This document shows positions 34,540 to 45,410 of a stretch of 64,000 nucleotides of DNA, piece by piece. The stretch comes from Doris montereyensis. Its lineage: Eukaryota > Mollusca > Gastropoda > Nudibranchia > Dorididae. Both the position numbers and the translations under genes were made by a program. How positions within the stretch are numbered: position 1 is the first letter of the stretch; each line of letters opens with the position of its first letter. Location of the stretch: the NCBI GenBank assembly GCA_037039925.1, contig JAXRKP010000085.1, forward strand, positions 350,001-414,000. Direction: 5' to 3'. Under the pieces are notes generated by a model, which was not told where the DNA came from, searched no databases, and saw only the letters and a program-made list of their open reading frames with translations.

Positions 34540-36825
34540 TAGGGAAGTCTGTGTATAACATAAATATTACAGGCTGTAACTGCTAAGCTGAGATAGTGTG
34601 TGTATCACACAAACATTACACTGTGTGTCTATAACTGCTAAGCCGAGATAGGTGTGTGTATCACATAAACATTACACTGTGTGTCTATAACTGCTAAGCC
34701 GAGATAGGTGTGTGTATCACATAAACATTACACTGTGTGTCTATAACTGTTAAGCCGAGATAGGTGTGTATCACACAAACATTACACTGTGTATCTATAA
34801 CTGTTAAGCCGAGATAGGTGTGTGTATCACACAAACATTACATTACACTGTGTGTCTATAACTGTTAAGCCAAGGTAGGTATGTGTATCACACAAACATT
34901 ACAATTACACTGTGTGTCTATAACTGCTAAGCCAAGGTAGGTCTGTGTATCACACAAACATTACAATTACACTGTGTGTCTATAACTGATAAGCCAAGGT
35001 AGGTCTGTGTATCACACAAACATTACAATTACACTGTGTGTCTATAACTGCTAAGCCAAGGTAGGTATTACACTGTGTGTATCACAAAAACATTACAATT
35101 ACACTGTGTGTCTATAACTGATAAGCCAAGGTAGGTATGTGTATCACAAAAACATTACAATTACACTGTGTGTCTATAACTGATAACAATTACACATTAC
35201 ACTGTGTGTCTATAACTGATAAGCCAAGGTAGGTATGTGTATCACACAAACATTACAATTACACTGTGTGTCTATAACTGTTAAGCCAAGGTAGGTTTGT
35301 GTATCACAAAAACATTACACTGTGTGTCTATAACTGCTAAGTCAAGGTAGGTCTGTGTATCACACAAACATTACACTGTGTGTCTATAACTGCTAAGTCA
35401 AGGTAGGTCTGTGTATCACACAAACATTACAATTACACTGTGTGTCTATAACTGTTAAGCCAAGGTAGGTCTGTGTATCACACAAACATTACACTGTGTG
35501 TCTATAACTGATAAGCCAAGGTAGGTCTGTGTATCACACAAACATTACAATTACACTGTGTGTCTATAACTGATAAGCCAAGGTAGGTCTGTGTATCACA
35601 CAAACATTTACACTGTGTGTCTATAACTGTTCAGCCAAGGTAGGTTTGTGTATCACACAAAATTACAATTACAATGTGTGTCTATAACTGTTAAGTCAAG
35701 GTAGGTCTGTGTATCACACAAATATTACAATTACACTGTGTGTCTATAACTGTTAAGCCAAGGTAGGTCTGTGTATCACAAAAACATAACACTGTGTGTC
35801 TATAACTGTTAAGCCAAGGTAGGTCTGTGTATCACACAAACATTACAATTACACTGTGTGTCTATAACTTCTAAGCCAAGGTAGGTCTGTGTATCACACA
35901 AATATTACAATTACAATGTGTGTCTATAACTGCTAAGACAAGGTAGGTCTGTGTATCACACAAACATTACACTGTGTGTCTATAACTGCTAAGCCAAGGT
36001 AGGTCTGTGTATCACACAAACATTACACTGTGTGTCTATAACTGCTAAGCCAAGGTAGGTCTATGTATCTCACAAACATTACACTGTGTCTATAACTTCT
36101 AAGCCAAGGTAGGTCTGTGTATCACACAAACATTACAATTACACTGTGTGTCTATAACTTCTAAGCCAAGGTAGGTCTGTGTATCACACAAATATTACAA
36201 TTACAATGTGTGTCTATAACTTCTAAGACAAGGTAGGTCTGTGTATCACACAAACATTACACTGTGTCTATAACTTCTAAGACAAGGTAGGTCTGTGTAT
36301 CACACAAACATTACACTGTGTGTCTATAACTTCTAAGCCAAGGTAGGTCTATGTATCACACAAACATTACACTGTGTGTCTATAACTTCTAAGCCAAGGT
36401 AGGTCTGTGTATCAAACATTACACTGTGTGTCTATAACTTCTAAGCCAAGGTAGGTCTGTGTATCACACAAACATTACACTGTGTGTCTATAACTTTTAA
36501 GCCAAGGTAGGTCTGTGTATCAAACATTACACTGTGTGTCTATAACTTCTAAGCCAAGGTAGGTCTATGTATCACACAAACATTACACTGTGTGTCTATA
36601 ACTTCTAAGCCAAGGTAGGTCTGTGTATCAAACATTACACTGTGTGTCTATAACTTCTAAGCCAAGGTAGGTCTGTGTATCAAACATTACACTGTGTGTC
36701 TATAACTTCTAAGCCAAGGTAGGTCTGTGTATCAAACATTACACTGTGTGTCTATAACTTTTAAGCCAAGGTAGGTCTGTGTATCAAACATTACACTGTG
36801 TGTCTATAACTATAAGTATAAGGTA
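34540..36825. repeat. ~62-bp minisatellite, ~37 copies
   Basis: The unit is GTAGGTCTGTGTATCACACA, AACATTACAATTACACTGTG, TGTCTATAACTGCTAAGCCA, AG. Variants lacking ACAATT or CACAC form shorter units (about 48-55 bp), concentrated at the right end. Early units carry GCCGAGATAG instead of GCCAAGGTAG. Confidence 0.96.
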
Positions 36826-36879
36826 GAAAGTGAACTGATAAAGAAAGAAAGAAGAATTTACCAACCCTGAAGGGATTTT

Positions 36880-37595
36880 TTTGCTTTCGAGTTTAGGTTT
36901 TTGCTTTTAGTATGTACATGAGTAACTGTCAAAATACAGACATCCTATATCATTGAAAAGTTTGCAGCGTCCTTGGTTGCCATAGAAGCGGCCGCCATCT
37001 TGGATTTTGACCCAATTTTCAAAATCTATCTCCTTCCTTAGTTATGAATAAAATCACTCAAAACCTGTGCAGATCGGTTTTTCCATTCAATATCTAAAGA
37101 GCTGACGTCGGTTTTTAAAATAATTTTTGAAAATACTATATATCATGAATGTACAAAAACAGCATTTTTATTACAAAAAAGAAATCTTTAGAAGTTGACA
37201 ATATATAAAAAAATAACGTCCCGTCATTCTATTAACATTGACAAGAGGAACATGTGTGCCAAATATGATAAAATCGTTTGGTAAATAGCGGAGGAAAGAA
37301 TTTTAGTGTGGAAAAACTACATTTCAAGAAAAATGCAAGAAAAAAATCAAAAGAAAATAACACAAAACAAACGCTTCAGACGGCTTTTCCTTGTTGTATC
37401 AGCCCCCTTGCTCTTTCGACAGTCTCTGGCATTGTTACTAATGTAAAGAGGATTATAAATTTATGTTTAGATGTGCACTGTTGTGAAAACAGACGTCAAA
37501 ATGACCAGTTTTTTTGTTTTTTCCCTCTATATCCTATGCTTGTGCACGTGTTTACATACACACTGACGGCAACGCCTCTTATATCACACAGTGAT
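36880..37595 (+). repeat. Dispersed repeat R2, copy 2
   Basis: Colinear with copy 1 at 27,060-27,690, with one additional ~90-bp segment (TTTAAAATAATTTTTGAAAA region). It includes GCGGCCGCCATCTTGGATTT. No intact frame; a LINE fragment follows after about 1.3 kb. Confidence 0.78.
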
Positions 37596-37599
37596 GGGT

Positions 37600-38865
37600 A
37601 CAAGCAACGAGCGGCGTCGGCAGAAGCCAGGTGACCTTGGTGTTGCCACATTTGGCGATTAACCGCCAATATACGGGTTTTTACTGCCATCTTCTCAGTC
37701 AGTGTTAGGGTAATTTAGGTCAAAATTTTGACTGTTTTTACCTACCCTCGACTACAAAATATTTTGTAAAAAAAAAATGTACACGTCATATGGACATTTT
37801 TCTGCCATAAAATTTTCTTTCAGATAAATGATCGTGCAACCCCCCCCCCCAAAGACAAGCAGTCATGATTTCTCTTTGTTATAAAGTTGGGCCTCATGCA
37901 CTTTGACAGTGGTTAACTCATAAACCCCTGTATCGGTTACGGGTGATATCAACTACGATTACTAGATCAATTAACACTTGATACTGAAATTACGCTGGCT
38001 TTTTATGTAGTACTCGATACTGAGGTTATGCAGTTTTTTAAATTGCAATGACTGGAAATCGAGAAATTAGATCTAGTATTAAAAGTTTCATGGATTGCAG
38101 GCAACATAATCTTTGTCCAATCAATTAAAATACTGATTTGATCCAAGATATTCTTCGCTAAGAACCTAAAGCAGGCTACTTGAAATCTACATGGGAAATA
38201 TAGAAGTTGTGGGTACAGTGGTTCCTGAGATATAAGCAGTCAAAGTTAGAGACGTTCAATTTTATATATAGATATAGATATAGATGTCATTTACAAATCA
38301 GTTATAAATAGATACGTCAACAATACTTACTTCTTATCAGGAATGTTTATTATTACATTTCACAAAACATTTGACAAATACAAAATCTTGTAGGAGAATA
38401 TCTTATTTTTCTAGTATATGGTTAAAAAGCAATATTAGTGTCCGCACAGGCACCAGAAGGTGTCGAGCCTGGCATTCTAATTCCTTTAATGAAAAGAAAT
38501 ATAGACTACAGGCATGCCACACCCCAGGTGATACCAAGTACGATTCTTAGATCAGGTCAGTATTCGATACTGAGGTTACACAGGTGAGCATGAACGTTAA
38601 CATCCCAACCTTTTTCATTATAAAACCTTTTTTATTATTATGACACAATGTGTGCGTTAAAATCTAATGACTTTTCATTGCGGTGATATGTCAACATTTA
38701 AACATAAAAACAGGTAAATGTACCCTCATAACAAGAAAGAACAAAACAAAACAAATTCAAGGAGCAAGCATGGTTGTGACAAAGTCAGGGACGGCAGTCT
38801 TGAAATAATGACCAAAATGAGTGATGTTTTATGTTATACTCAAAACTAGACACAGATAAACATCT
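37600..38865. other. Spacer with two copies of short repeat R3
   Basis: R3 copies at about 37,930-38,040 and 38,505-38,600 share GATATCAACTACGATT / GATACCAAGTACGATTCTTA and CTCGATACTGAGGTTA / TTCGATACTGAGGTTACACA. A third copy is at 57,675-57,765. No gene was seen. Confidence 0.55.
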
Positions 38866-38869
38866 ATTA

Positions 38870-39520
38870 TCAATGTCTAGGTAAAATACATCAAAATCTT
38901 AAATTAGGCAGGGAGAGTTTAGAACAAGTTCAAAGCTACACTTACTTAGGAGTAATGATTAGCTCAGAGGTAAAACTAAGAGAAGAAATCAGCCAGAGAA
39001 TCAAAAAGGCAATATAATCATCTAGGAAAGGCATTTGTAGATAAACAAGAATTGTCAACAAAAACCAAAATGGCAGTATACAACACAGCTTAATGTCCTA
39101 CTCTCCTCTATGGCAGTGAAACCTGAACTGTAGACAGTAGGGAATACAGTAGAGTGCAAGCAGCTGAAATGAAATATCTAAGAAGAGAAGTAGGGAAAAC
39201 TAAGAGACAAAATCAGAAACACAACAATAAGAGATTTAACCAAAGCAGATAGCATAAAAACTAAGATAGAAATGAATCAACTGAGATGGTTTGGGCATGT
39301 TAACAGAATGAATGACAATAGAATAGCTAAATCAGTATACAGTGCTAAAACTCAAAAGGCAGACCTCGGAGAAAGTGGGGAGAAGATATAAAAGAGGCAT
39401 TAACGAAAGAAATTTAACTTTCACGGAAGGAAACAGAAAATGTCAGGACAGAACAGCCTGGAGAAAGATCATTTCGGACATCTAAAACCCATACACCGGA
39501 AGGTAGAATGGGAACTGATA
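38870..39520 (+). mobile_element. LINE reverse-transcriptase fragment 2
   Basis: The same family as the 27.9-kb fragment (YLGVMISSE, LREEISQRIKKA, a LSTKTKMA-like part). It extends further to the tail: KADSIKTKIEMNQLRWFGHV, NRMNDNRIAKSVYSAK, a RRKWGEDIKEALTK-like stretch and AWRKIISDI. The order L-R-W-F-G-H-V-x-R-M...W-x-D-I...W-R is typical of LINE ORF2 C-termini. Several frame breaks; inactive. Confidence 0.8.
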
Positions 39521-39989
39521 AAGAAAGAAAGAAAGGTAAAATACATGGAAAAGCCTGAAATTGAATGAAATTGATGTGAAATGAAAGCTTAATTTGTTTT
39601 GGCACACATTACATGCAGTCACAATTCAAAATTGTGTTTGATAATTCGTCCCATTTTGCTCTTTCTGACTCAGACACAAACGCATTCTTGAACACAGTTG
39701 TTAAAAACATAAAGCCTTGTTCATGGATGAACAGTATACATGTATTTACAAAATTACAAATATCTGTTCAATACCATCAATACAACAACAGATTCTAAAT
39801 AATTAGTATATCGCTAGGTACAAAGAGGAGGAAAAAACAAGAAGAAGCCATTAAAAAAAAATCTAAACAAGCGACTTATTTGTCATAAAAAACAGTAAAG
39901 TAAAAAGTAAATTCTACACAGGAGAATCAGGAGTAGAGTTCTGATGTTTCTTGGCATATGGCATAAATATGGTAGTTTGCCATTGCTAG

Positions 39990-40165
39990 TCTATCCACGC
40001 TGCCTTTACTTTTGATGAGTCTGACTGAATAAACCTAGCTACCTATTTTGCTGTTGGGTCGACAGGAGGGCCAGACAAATTTGCCCGGACTGACAACGGA
40101 ATTCAGGCCTCCTGCATGGTAGGTAGTCAGGCACTCTACTGACTAAGTTACCGGCAAAGTTACAA
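39990..40165 (-). mobile_element. SINE-D (tRNA-derived head)
   Basis: The minus strand begins CTTTGCCGGTAACTTAGTCA, then GTAGAGTGCCTGAC, with GGAGGCCTGAATTCCGTTGT as the B-box region, resembling a 'GGTAACTCAGTnGGTAGAGC' tRNA head. One copy only in the window. Confidence 0.5.
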
Positions 40166-41435
40166 AGAATATAATTTTCTTAGTTTCTAAATTAGAATTA
40201 TGATAGAATTCAAGCAACATCTACACGAATTTATTTTAAACCGTAAAACCATCTGCGAAATAGGCCAATATCCTCTTTGCAAATTGATGAACAGAAACAG
40301 CAATAGAAACAGATCCCAACCATATTCCTACCATTATCATGGTTCATGATGCCTCTCCTATTCCTAAACAAAGCAAAAAAAAGGCATCAAAATATGTTGA
40401 CAAATATCGAGCACTGACAGACAGATGAACAGATACCATCATCATCATCATGCGTAGCTTATCGGTAGTCAGAGATTGCTTTCTGAACCCTCTTTCGAAA
40501 AGCTCCTGATCTGTTGCCACTCGTTCTGCCTCTGCTGTGGTGGGTTTTTTTAATTTATTCTTTTTTTTACTCAGATTTATTCAACAGCACAAGGAACAGA
40601 TGTGTGTAAATTAAAAAAACAACTTTTATTGGACATGATATTGAAAGAAGAAAAAAAGAAAAAAGAAAATTCATTTCTTTTACACAAAGCAAAGCAAATA
40701 GAGATATGGCAGTACTAAATAATTTTTCAATGATAAAAACAATGTGACTATAGATTCAAGTAAAAATAGAGAGGAAACAAATCATTTTTCAATGACAAAA
40801 ACAATGTGACTATAGATTTAAGTAAAAATAAAGAAGAAACGACAACGGCAATAAATAAGACATCAGGTAAAACAAGACTAAGAAAGAATTGAAAGTTAAA
40901 ATTAGAGCGGAAATATGTAATGAATTCAGCAATGTCAGGTAGAAAAGACATGTAGATGAATACATCAAAATGATAACTAGATTTGAGTTAGTTGCTGTAC
41001 ACACAGTTGCAAGCTTAGAACATGGTGAAGGTATTGATATTGCGCAAGAATTATAAAGACATTCTAATGTCAAATAAACATATGAACGCTTGGTAACAAA
41101 TGAGACTAGGTAAAGAATAAAAACAAAATATATGTCATGGCAACTGATTTCCCAGTAGAAGAAGATGATAACATCATACATCATTCATGCTAACCGACAA
41201 TGTCTATTAACATTTCGATTCATTTGTTATAGTCATCGTATCTTTCTAGACAAAACCTCGGACATAAAACACGGACTAATATAAACGGTTTTGACAAAAA
41301 TTTGCTCAACACGATTACATAGGAAGAAAAAAGGCCAGGTTAAAAGTCAGATGTTCATTTTTTGTGATTGGAGAAATTCAGACAAAATTTAACATCAGAT
41401 AGGGGTCACCAACATCCTCAAGCATTTAGTTCATC
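40166..41435. other. Spacer, no gene seen
   Basis: AT-rich. A 60-bp segment (ATTTTTCAATGATAAAAACA, ATGTGACTATAGATTCAAGT) is tandemly duplicated at about 40,721-40,832. Minus-strand open frames of 67 and 124 codons share only that duplication and are not supported as genes. Confidence 0.5.
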
Positions 41436-41439
41436 TAGA

Positions 41440-41890
41440 CATAGAAATGAAAATCGCCTGGCCATATAGCTAGCAAGATTTAAAGAAAGACCGTAAGTGA
41501 TGGACAAAAGAATTTACAGAATGGCAGCCACGAAATGGACACAAAAACCCAGGAAGATGGTGACATATGAAAAAAAAAATTGAGCGCAGGATGAGCAAAA
41601 CAATATGGCATGGTGACATAAGAAAATACTTTGGCGCAGCGAAGAGAAGGGAAACAGGGAACAGAAACCCACTGGAAGACATCTGCGGACAGCTAGATCC
41701 TGCAGTGGAATTCCACATCCATCATCACCCACAGGAACAGAAACCCACTGGAAGACATCTGCGGACGGCTAGATCCTGCAGTGGATATTCCACACCTTAT
41801 CATCACCCACAGGGAACAGAAACCCACTGGAAGACATCTGCGGACGGCTAGATCCTGCAGTGGATATTCCACACCTTATCATCACCATAA
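41440..41890 (+). mobile_element. Probable LINE 3' end with a triplicated 73-bp terminus
   Basis: Reads IERRMSKTIWHGDIRK, then GAAKRRETGNRNPLEDICG and QLDPAVEFHIHHH, resembling the last W/DRxxW part of LINE ORF2. The final segment (GAACAGAAACCCACTGGAAG, ACATCTGCGGACGGCTAGAT, CCTGCAGTGGATATTCCACA) is repeated three times in tandem from about 41,660, followed by a (ATCATCACC)-type tail and AATAAA. Confidence 0.45.
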
Positions 41891-42204
41891 TCACACAAAT
41901 AAAAAATAAACAGGTGTTACATAAACAAAAAAAATTTGTGAGAAAAAAAAAAGTTTACTCGAAATGAAATTGAATGGTGATTGAAGGTAGTGGTAGCAGC
42001 ATGATGGGTTGAAAAATACAAACTATTTTTATAAATGTGTTGTACATACGTATGTACTCAGACAAATGACCTCTTAGCTTCAATCATCAAGCCTTTTCTT
42101 CATGCCGTCAATTTAGCCAGGATGCTTTAAGCAACGCGTTACAAGGAAATCTTATTTGCATTGAATAAAAATTTGCCTCCTCGCGTACATCTGTTTGATT
42201 GTTT

Positions 42205-42315
42205 CATAGTAATTGCGTGATCTCAGGGTGAATTAAGAGGAAACATCAGGATAAAAAGAGTGACAGGAAAGAAGTAGGACCTACCAGCAGCACTTGCTAA
42301 CCGCCCATCCCACCT
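42205..42315. repeat. Dispersed repeat R1, copy 4
   Basis: GTGATCTCAGGGTGAATTAA, GAGGAAACATCAGGATAAAA, GACAGGAAAGAAGTAGGACC, TACCAGCAGCAC, AACCGCCC. The CCGTCCACCATATG end is replaced by other sequence. Confidence 0.7.
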
Positions 42316-42504
42316 ACATAACAAGTTCATCTAGAATAATGTTTTTCATCAATGTACACTGGCTAAAAGGTATAATTAAAAAAAAAAACCCAATTACGCA
42401 ATCAAACAATATGTACAAAGAATCACAACAGGTTTTTTCTTCTAAAAAAGTGTAAAATAGAAGACATCATCATATGATATGGGGAGGAAAACTGTGTAGC
42501 TTCA

Positions 42505-43192
42505 CATCAGTCTAAATGTGAGATATAACTTACATCACTGTAAATGTGAGATATAACTTACATCACTGTAAATGTGAGATATAACTTACATCACTGTAAA
42601 TGTGAGATATAACTTACATCACTGTAAATGTGAGATATAACTTACATCACTGTAAATGTGAGATATAACTTACATCACTGTAAATGTGAGATATAACTGT
42701 AAATGTGAGATATAATTTACATCACTGTAAATGTGAGATATAACTTACATCACTGTAAATGTGAGATATAACTTACATCACTGTAAATGTGAGATATAAC
42801 TTACATCAGTGTAAATGTGAGATATAACTTACATCAGTGTAAATGTGAGATATAACTTACATCAGTGTAAATGTGAGATATAACTTACATCAGTGTAAAT
42901 GTGAGATATAACTTACATCACTGTAAATGTGAGGTATAACTTACATCACTGTAAATGTGAGATATAACTTACATCACTGTAAATGTGAGGTATAACTTAC
43001 ATCACTGTAAATGTGAGATATAACTTACATCACTGTAAATGTGAGATATAACTTACATCAGTGTAAATGTGAGATATAACCTACATCACTGTAAATGTGA
43101 GATATAACTTACATCAGTGTAAATGTGAGATATAACTTACATCACTGTAAATGTGAGATATAACTTACATCACTGTAAATGTGAGATATAAT
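42505..43192. repeat. 28-bp minisatellite, ~24 copies
   Basis: The unit is CTTACATCACTGTAAATGTG followed by AGATATAA. Very uniform. A C-to-G variant (CATCAGTG) occurs in a run of neighbours (about 42,800-42,900) and again alternately at the right end. The unit contains TTACATCACTGTAAA-type dyads. Confidence 0.97.
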
Positions 43193-44880
43193 TTGAGTAA
43201 AGAAGGTTTTGTTTAGGTGCATACCAGACGTAATTTAAAGGGTTGAAAATAGCAACAAAAAAATAGCCAAGAGTACAAAATCTAAAATAAAAGTTATTTT
43301 AAGTAGGCAGTGATGACGATGAGACATATCCAAACACATTTCTGTGAGCTTTACAAACTCATAAATGCAATTGCACAAGACAATGAGAACAGATATCCAA
43401 ACACATTTCTGTGAGGTTTACACATTCATAAATGCAATTGCTCCAGGCAAGTTTTATTTTTTAAATATCCTTTCTTATTCCTGACTCTCTCATAGGAGTC
43501 CAATCCAATGACAGGCAATGAGAGGGACACAATAAAATGATTACTAAAACTAAAACTGATACTGATATAAATAAATCTTCAACAATTTGTTTACTTTCTA
43601 ATGAAACACAACTAAAATTCTAATTAGAACTAAACATCAATGATAGACATTGTAGTCAATTTAAGCATGATTTCCATACTATAAGTATAAGCAATAAGCA
43701 TTTACCCTGTAAACAAAATTCTTGGACGCTATTCAAATATCACGGTCAACTAGAATATGTTGGTTTTGATAGAAGAGCCATTGATTCATATACATATATA
43801 TATATATTTGGAGTGCGGAGACTGCTGCTGCTGCTAAGTTTTATAGCTGAAGGATTGGTAACATTCATGGAATTGAACTATGCTTTTTTGAAATGTTAAA
43901 AGACATTCGAAATTCAAAAACTGGGATATTTCCATTCCTTTGAAATCTTCAATAGCCTTTTTTCCCCATGGTCATTTAGTTATCAGCACATTCTACAAAA
44001 GTCAATGCTTCCAATGTTTCCGAATGAAAGTCACAGCATGAAACCTCAGTATTTATGGCCATTACAAAATTCAGATGTGAAGGAGGAATAGAAACTATTG
44101 GGTCAGCAAAAAGCCTTTAATATTTCACAACGGAAAAATATCTGAGGATTTTTTTCTTCTCAAAACATATTGTCCAAAATGGACTAAAAGCAAATGCACA
44201 TTCATTCGTTGGTGACAATGAAGGACAAAATTAATTTACTCCTGATTCATGATCTGGGGTCTGTCATGTTTAACACAGAAACTGGACCCTGTAAAATATG
44301 TATTTGCTATATGATGGAAGGGGAATGTCGATGGGCTTACATTACAAAGTCGATCTATCCTTCCAGGTCCATGAAATGAACAACATGGCGTAATATACTT
44401 GAGATTTTTTTCAGAGCAAAGAATAGATTTTGCTTTTTGAAAAAAATAAAATAAAATATGAGCATGCCACTGCACTGAACTTCTAAAAAGGATGGCAGCG
44501 GCGTTATGAAATCTAATATGTGAAATGTTAGACACCCTGCTTAAAGGAAAAAATATCAAAGGGTCAAATTCAAATAAGAAAAATTTTAAGGAAAAGGAAC
44601 TCCCCATAGGAGAAAATGAAACAGGAATTCAATAACTTTTGATACAGTTCAATCTGGAATAAGTCTCAACTGAAGCTCTTGAAAGATTAAAAGTGAAAAG
44701 TGAAAGCAGCATTATGAGCAAGGAAAGTGACAGCGTTGAGAAATAGGAGCTTACATCGTGAGCCTTACATACACTGTCACCAGTATACATTTGATTGAAA
44801 TTTGAAAATATAAAATGACGTAATGGGTGCTAAATGAAAGGGGGGGGGGGGAATACCTATAAAAACTTGCTTGAAAATGC
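43193..44880. other. 3' flank of gene 2; spacer
   Basis: Contains a ~65-bp tandem duplication (ATCCAAACACATTTCTGTGA, ATAAATGCAATTGC) at about 43,325-43,445, and a minus-strand AATAAA at 43,453-43,458 that could serve as a distal polyadenylation signal for gene 2 (about 1.5 kb past its stop). No other gene was seen. Confidence 0.4.
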
Positions 44881-44883
44881 TTC

Positions 44884-45021
44884 ATCATAGGTTACACTAG
44901 CTATCATTAGCTGTAATGATCAATAGGCTCGTATTCATAGGGTCGCATGGGAATCATAGGTTACACTAGCTATCATTAGCTGTAATGATCAATAGGCTCG
45001 TATTCATAGGGTCGCATGGGA
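44884..45021. repeat. Perfect 69-bp tandem duplication over the gene 2 stop codon
   Basis: The segment starting ATCATAGGTTACACTAGCTA occurs at 44,884 and again at 44,953, through GGTCGCATGGGA. On the minus strand it contains the last 14 codons (PMRPYEYEPIDHYS) and TAA. The promoter-proximal copy provides the actual end; the second copy is in the 3' UTR. Confidence 0.95.
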
Positions 45022-45410
45022 AGCCGGCTAGACATCATCCAAGTGCCGGCTGCTATTCCACACACGGCAGTCACCCAAGACGTGTAGGAAGTCCCCAGCA
45101 TGAATAACAACGCGTTGTAAGGCATCATGAACACGACCGTTGTCTCAGAGGCCGCCTCCCCCTTCCATAAGATCGTCCACATAACGTAGTACACAGGCAT
45201 TGTGGCTATGAGGAGAATGAGCTCGCAAAACCCACCCAGTATGGTGATGAAAGAAGTGAAGTGCCAAAGCCTGGATCGGACTATAGATGTGAGGTTCAGC
45301 GAGATGACGGAGGCCATGATAGTTGGAGTCGCCTGTTTCTCTTTGTAGAGCTGAGGCAGCACAACGCTGTCTCCGTGCAGGCAGCCGAAAATGACGCTTG
45401 ACATGCAACA
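44976..45410 (-). CDS. Gene 2 terminal exon
   Basis: 145 codons with stop TAA (a TGA follows immediately). The acceptor is CTTTCACTTTCAG, then TGTTGCATGTCA. It encodes CCMSSVIFGCLHGDSVVLPQ, SIVRSRLWHFTSFITILGGF, a Met/Tyr-rich membrane span, and two further spans before SSRLPMRPYEYEPIDHYS. The longest open frame through here (183 codons) starts in the preceding intron and should not be used. Confidence 0.82.
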   Translation of the reverse strand, partial: CCMSSVIFGCLHGDSVVLPQLYKEKQATPTIMASVISLNLTSIVRSRLWHFTSFITILGGFCELILLIATMPVYYVMWTILWKGEAASETTVVFMMPYNALLFMLGTSYTSWVTAVCGIAAGTWMMSSRLPMRPYEYEPIDHYS

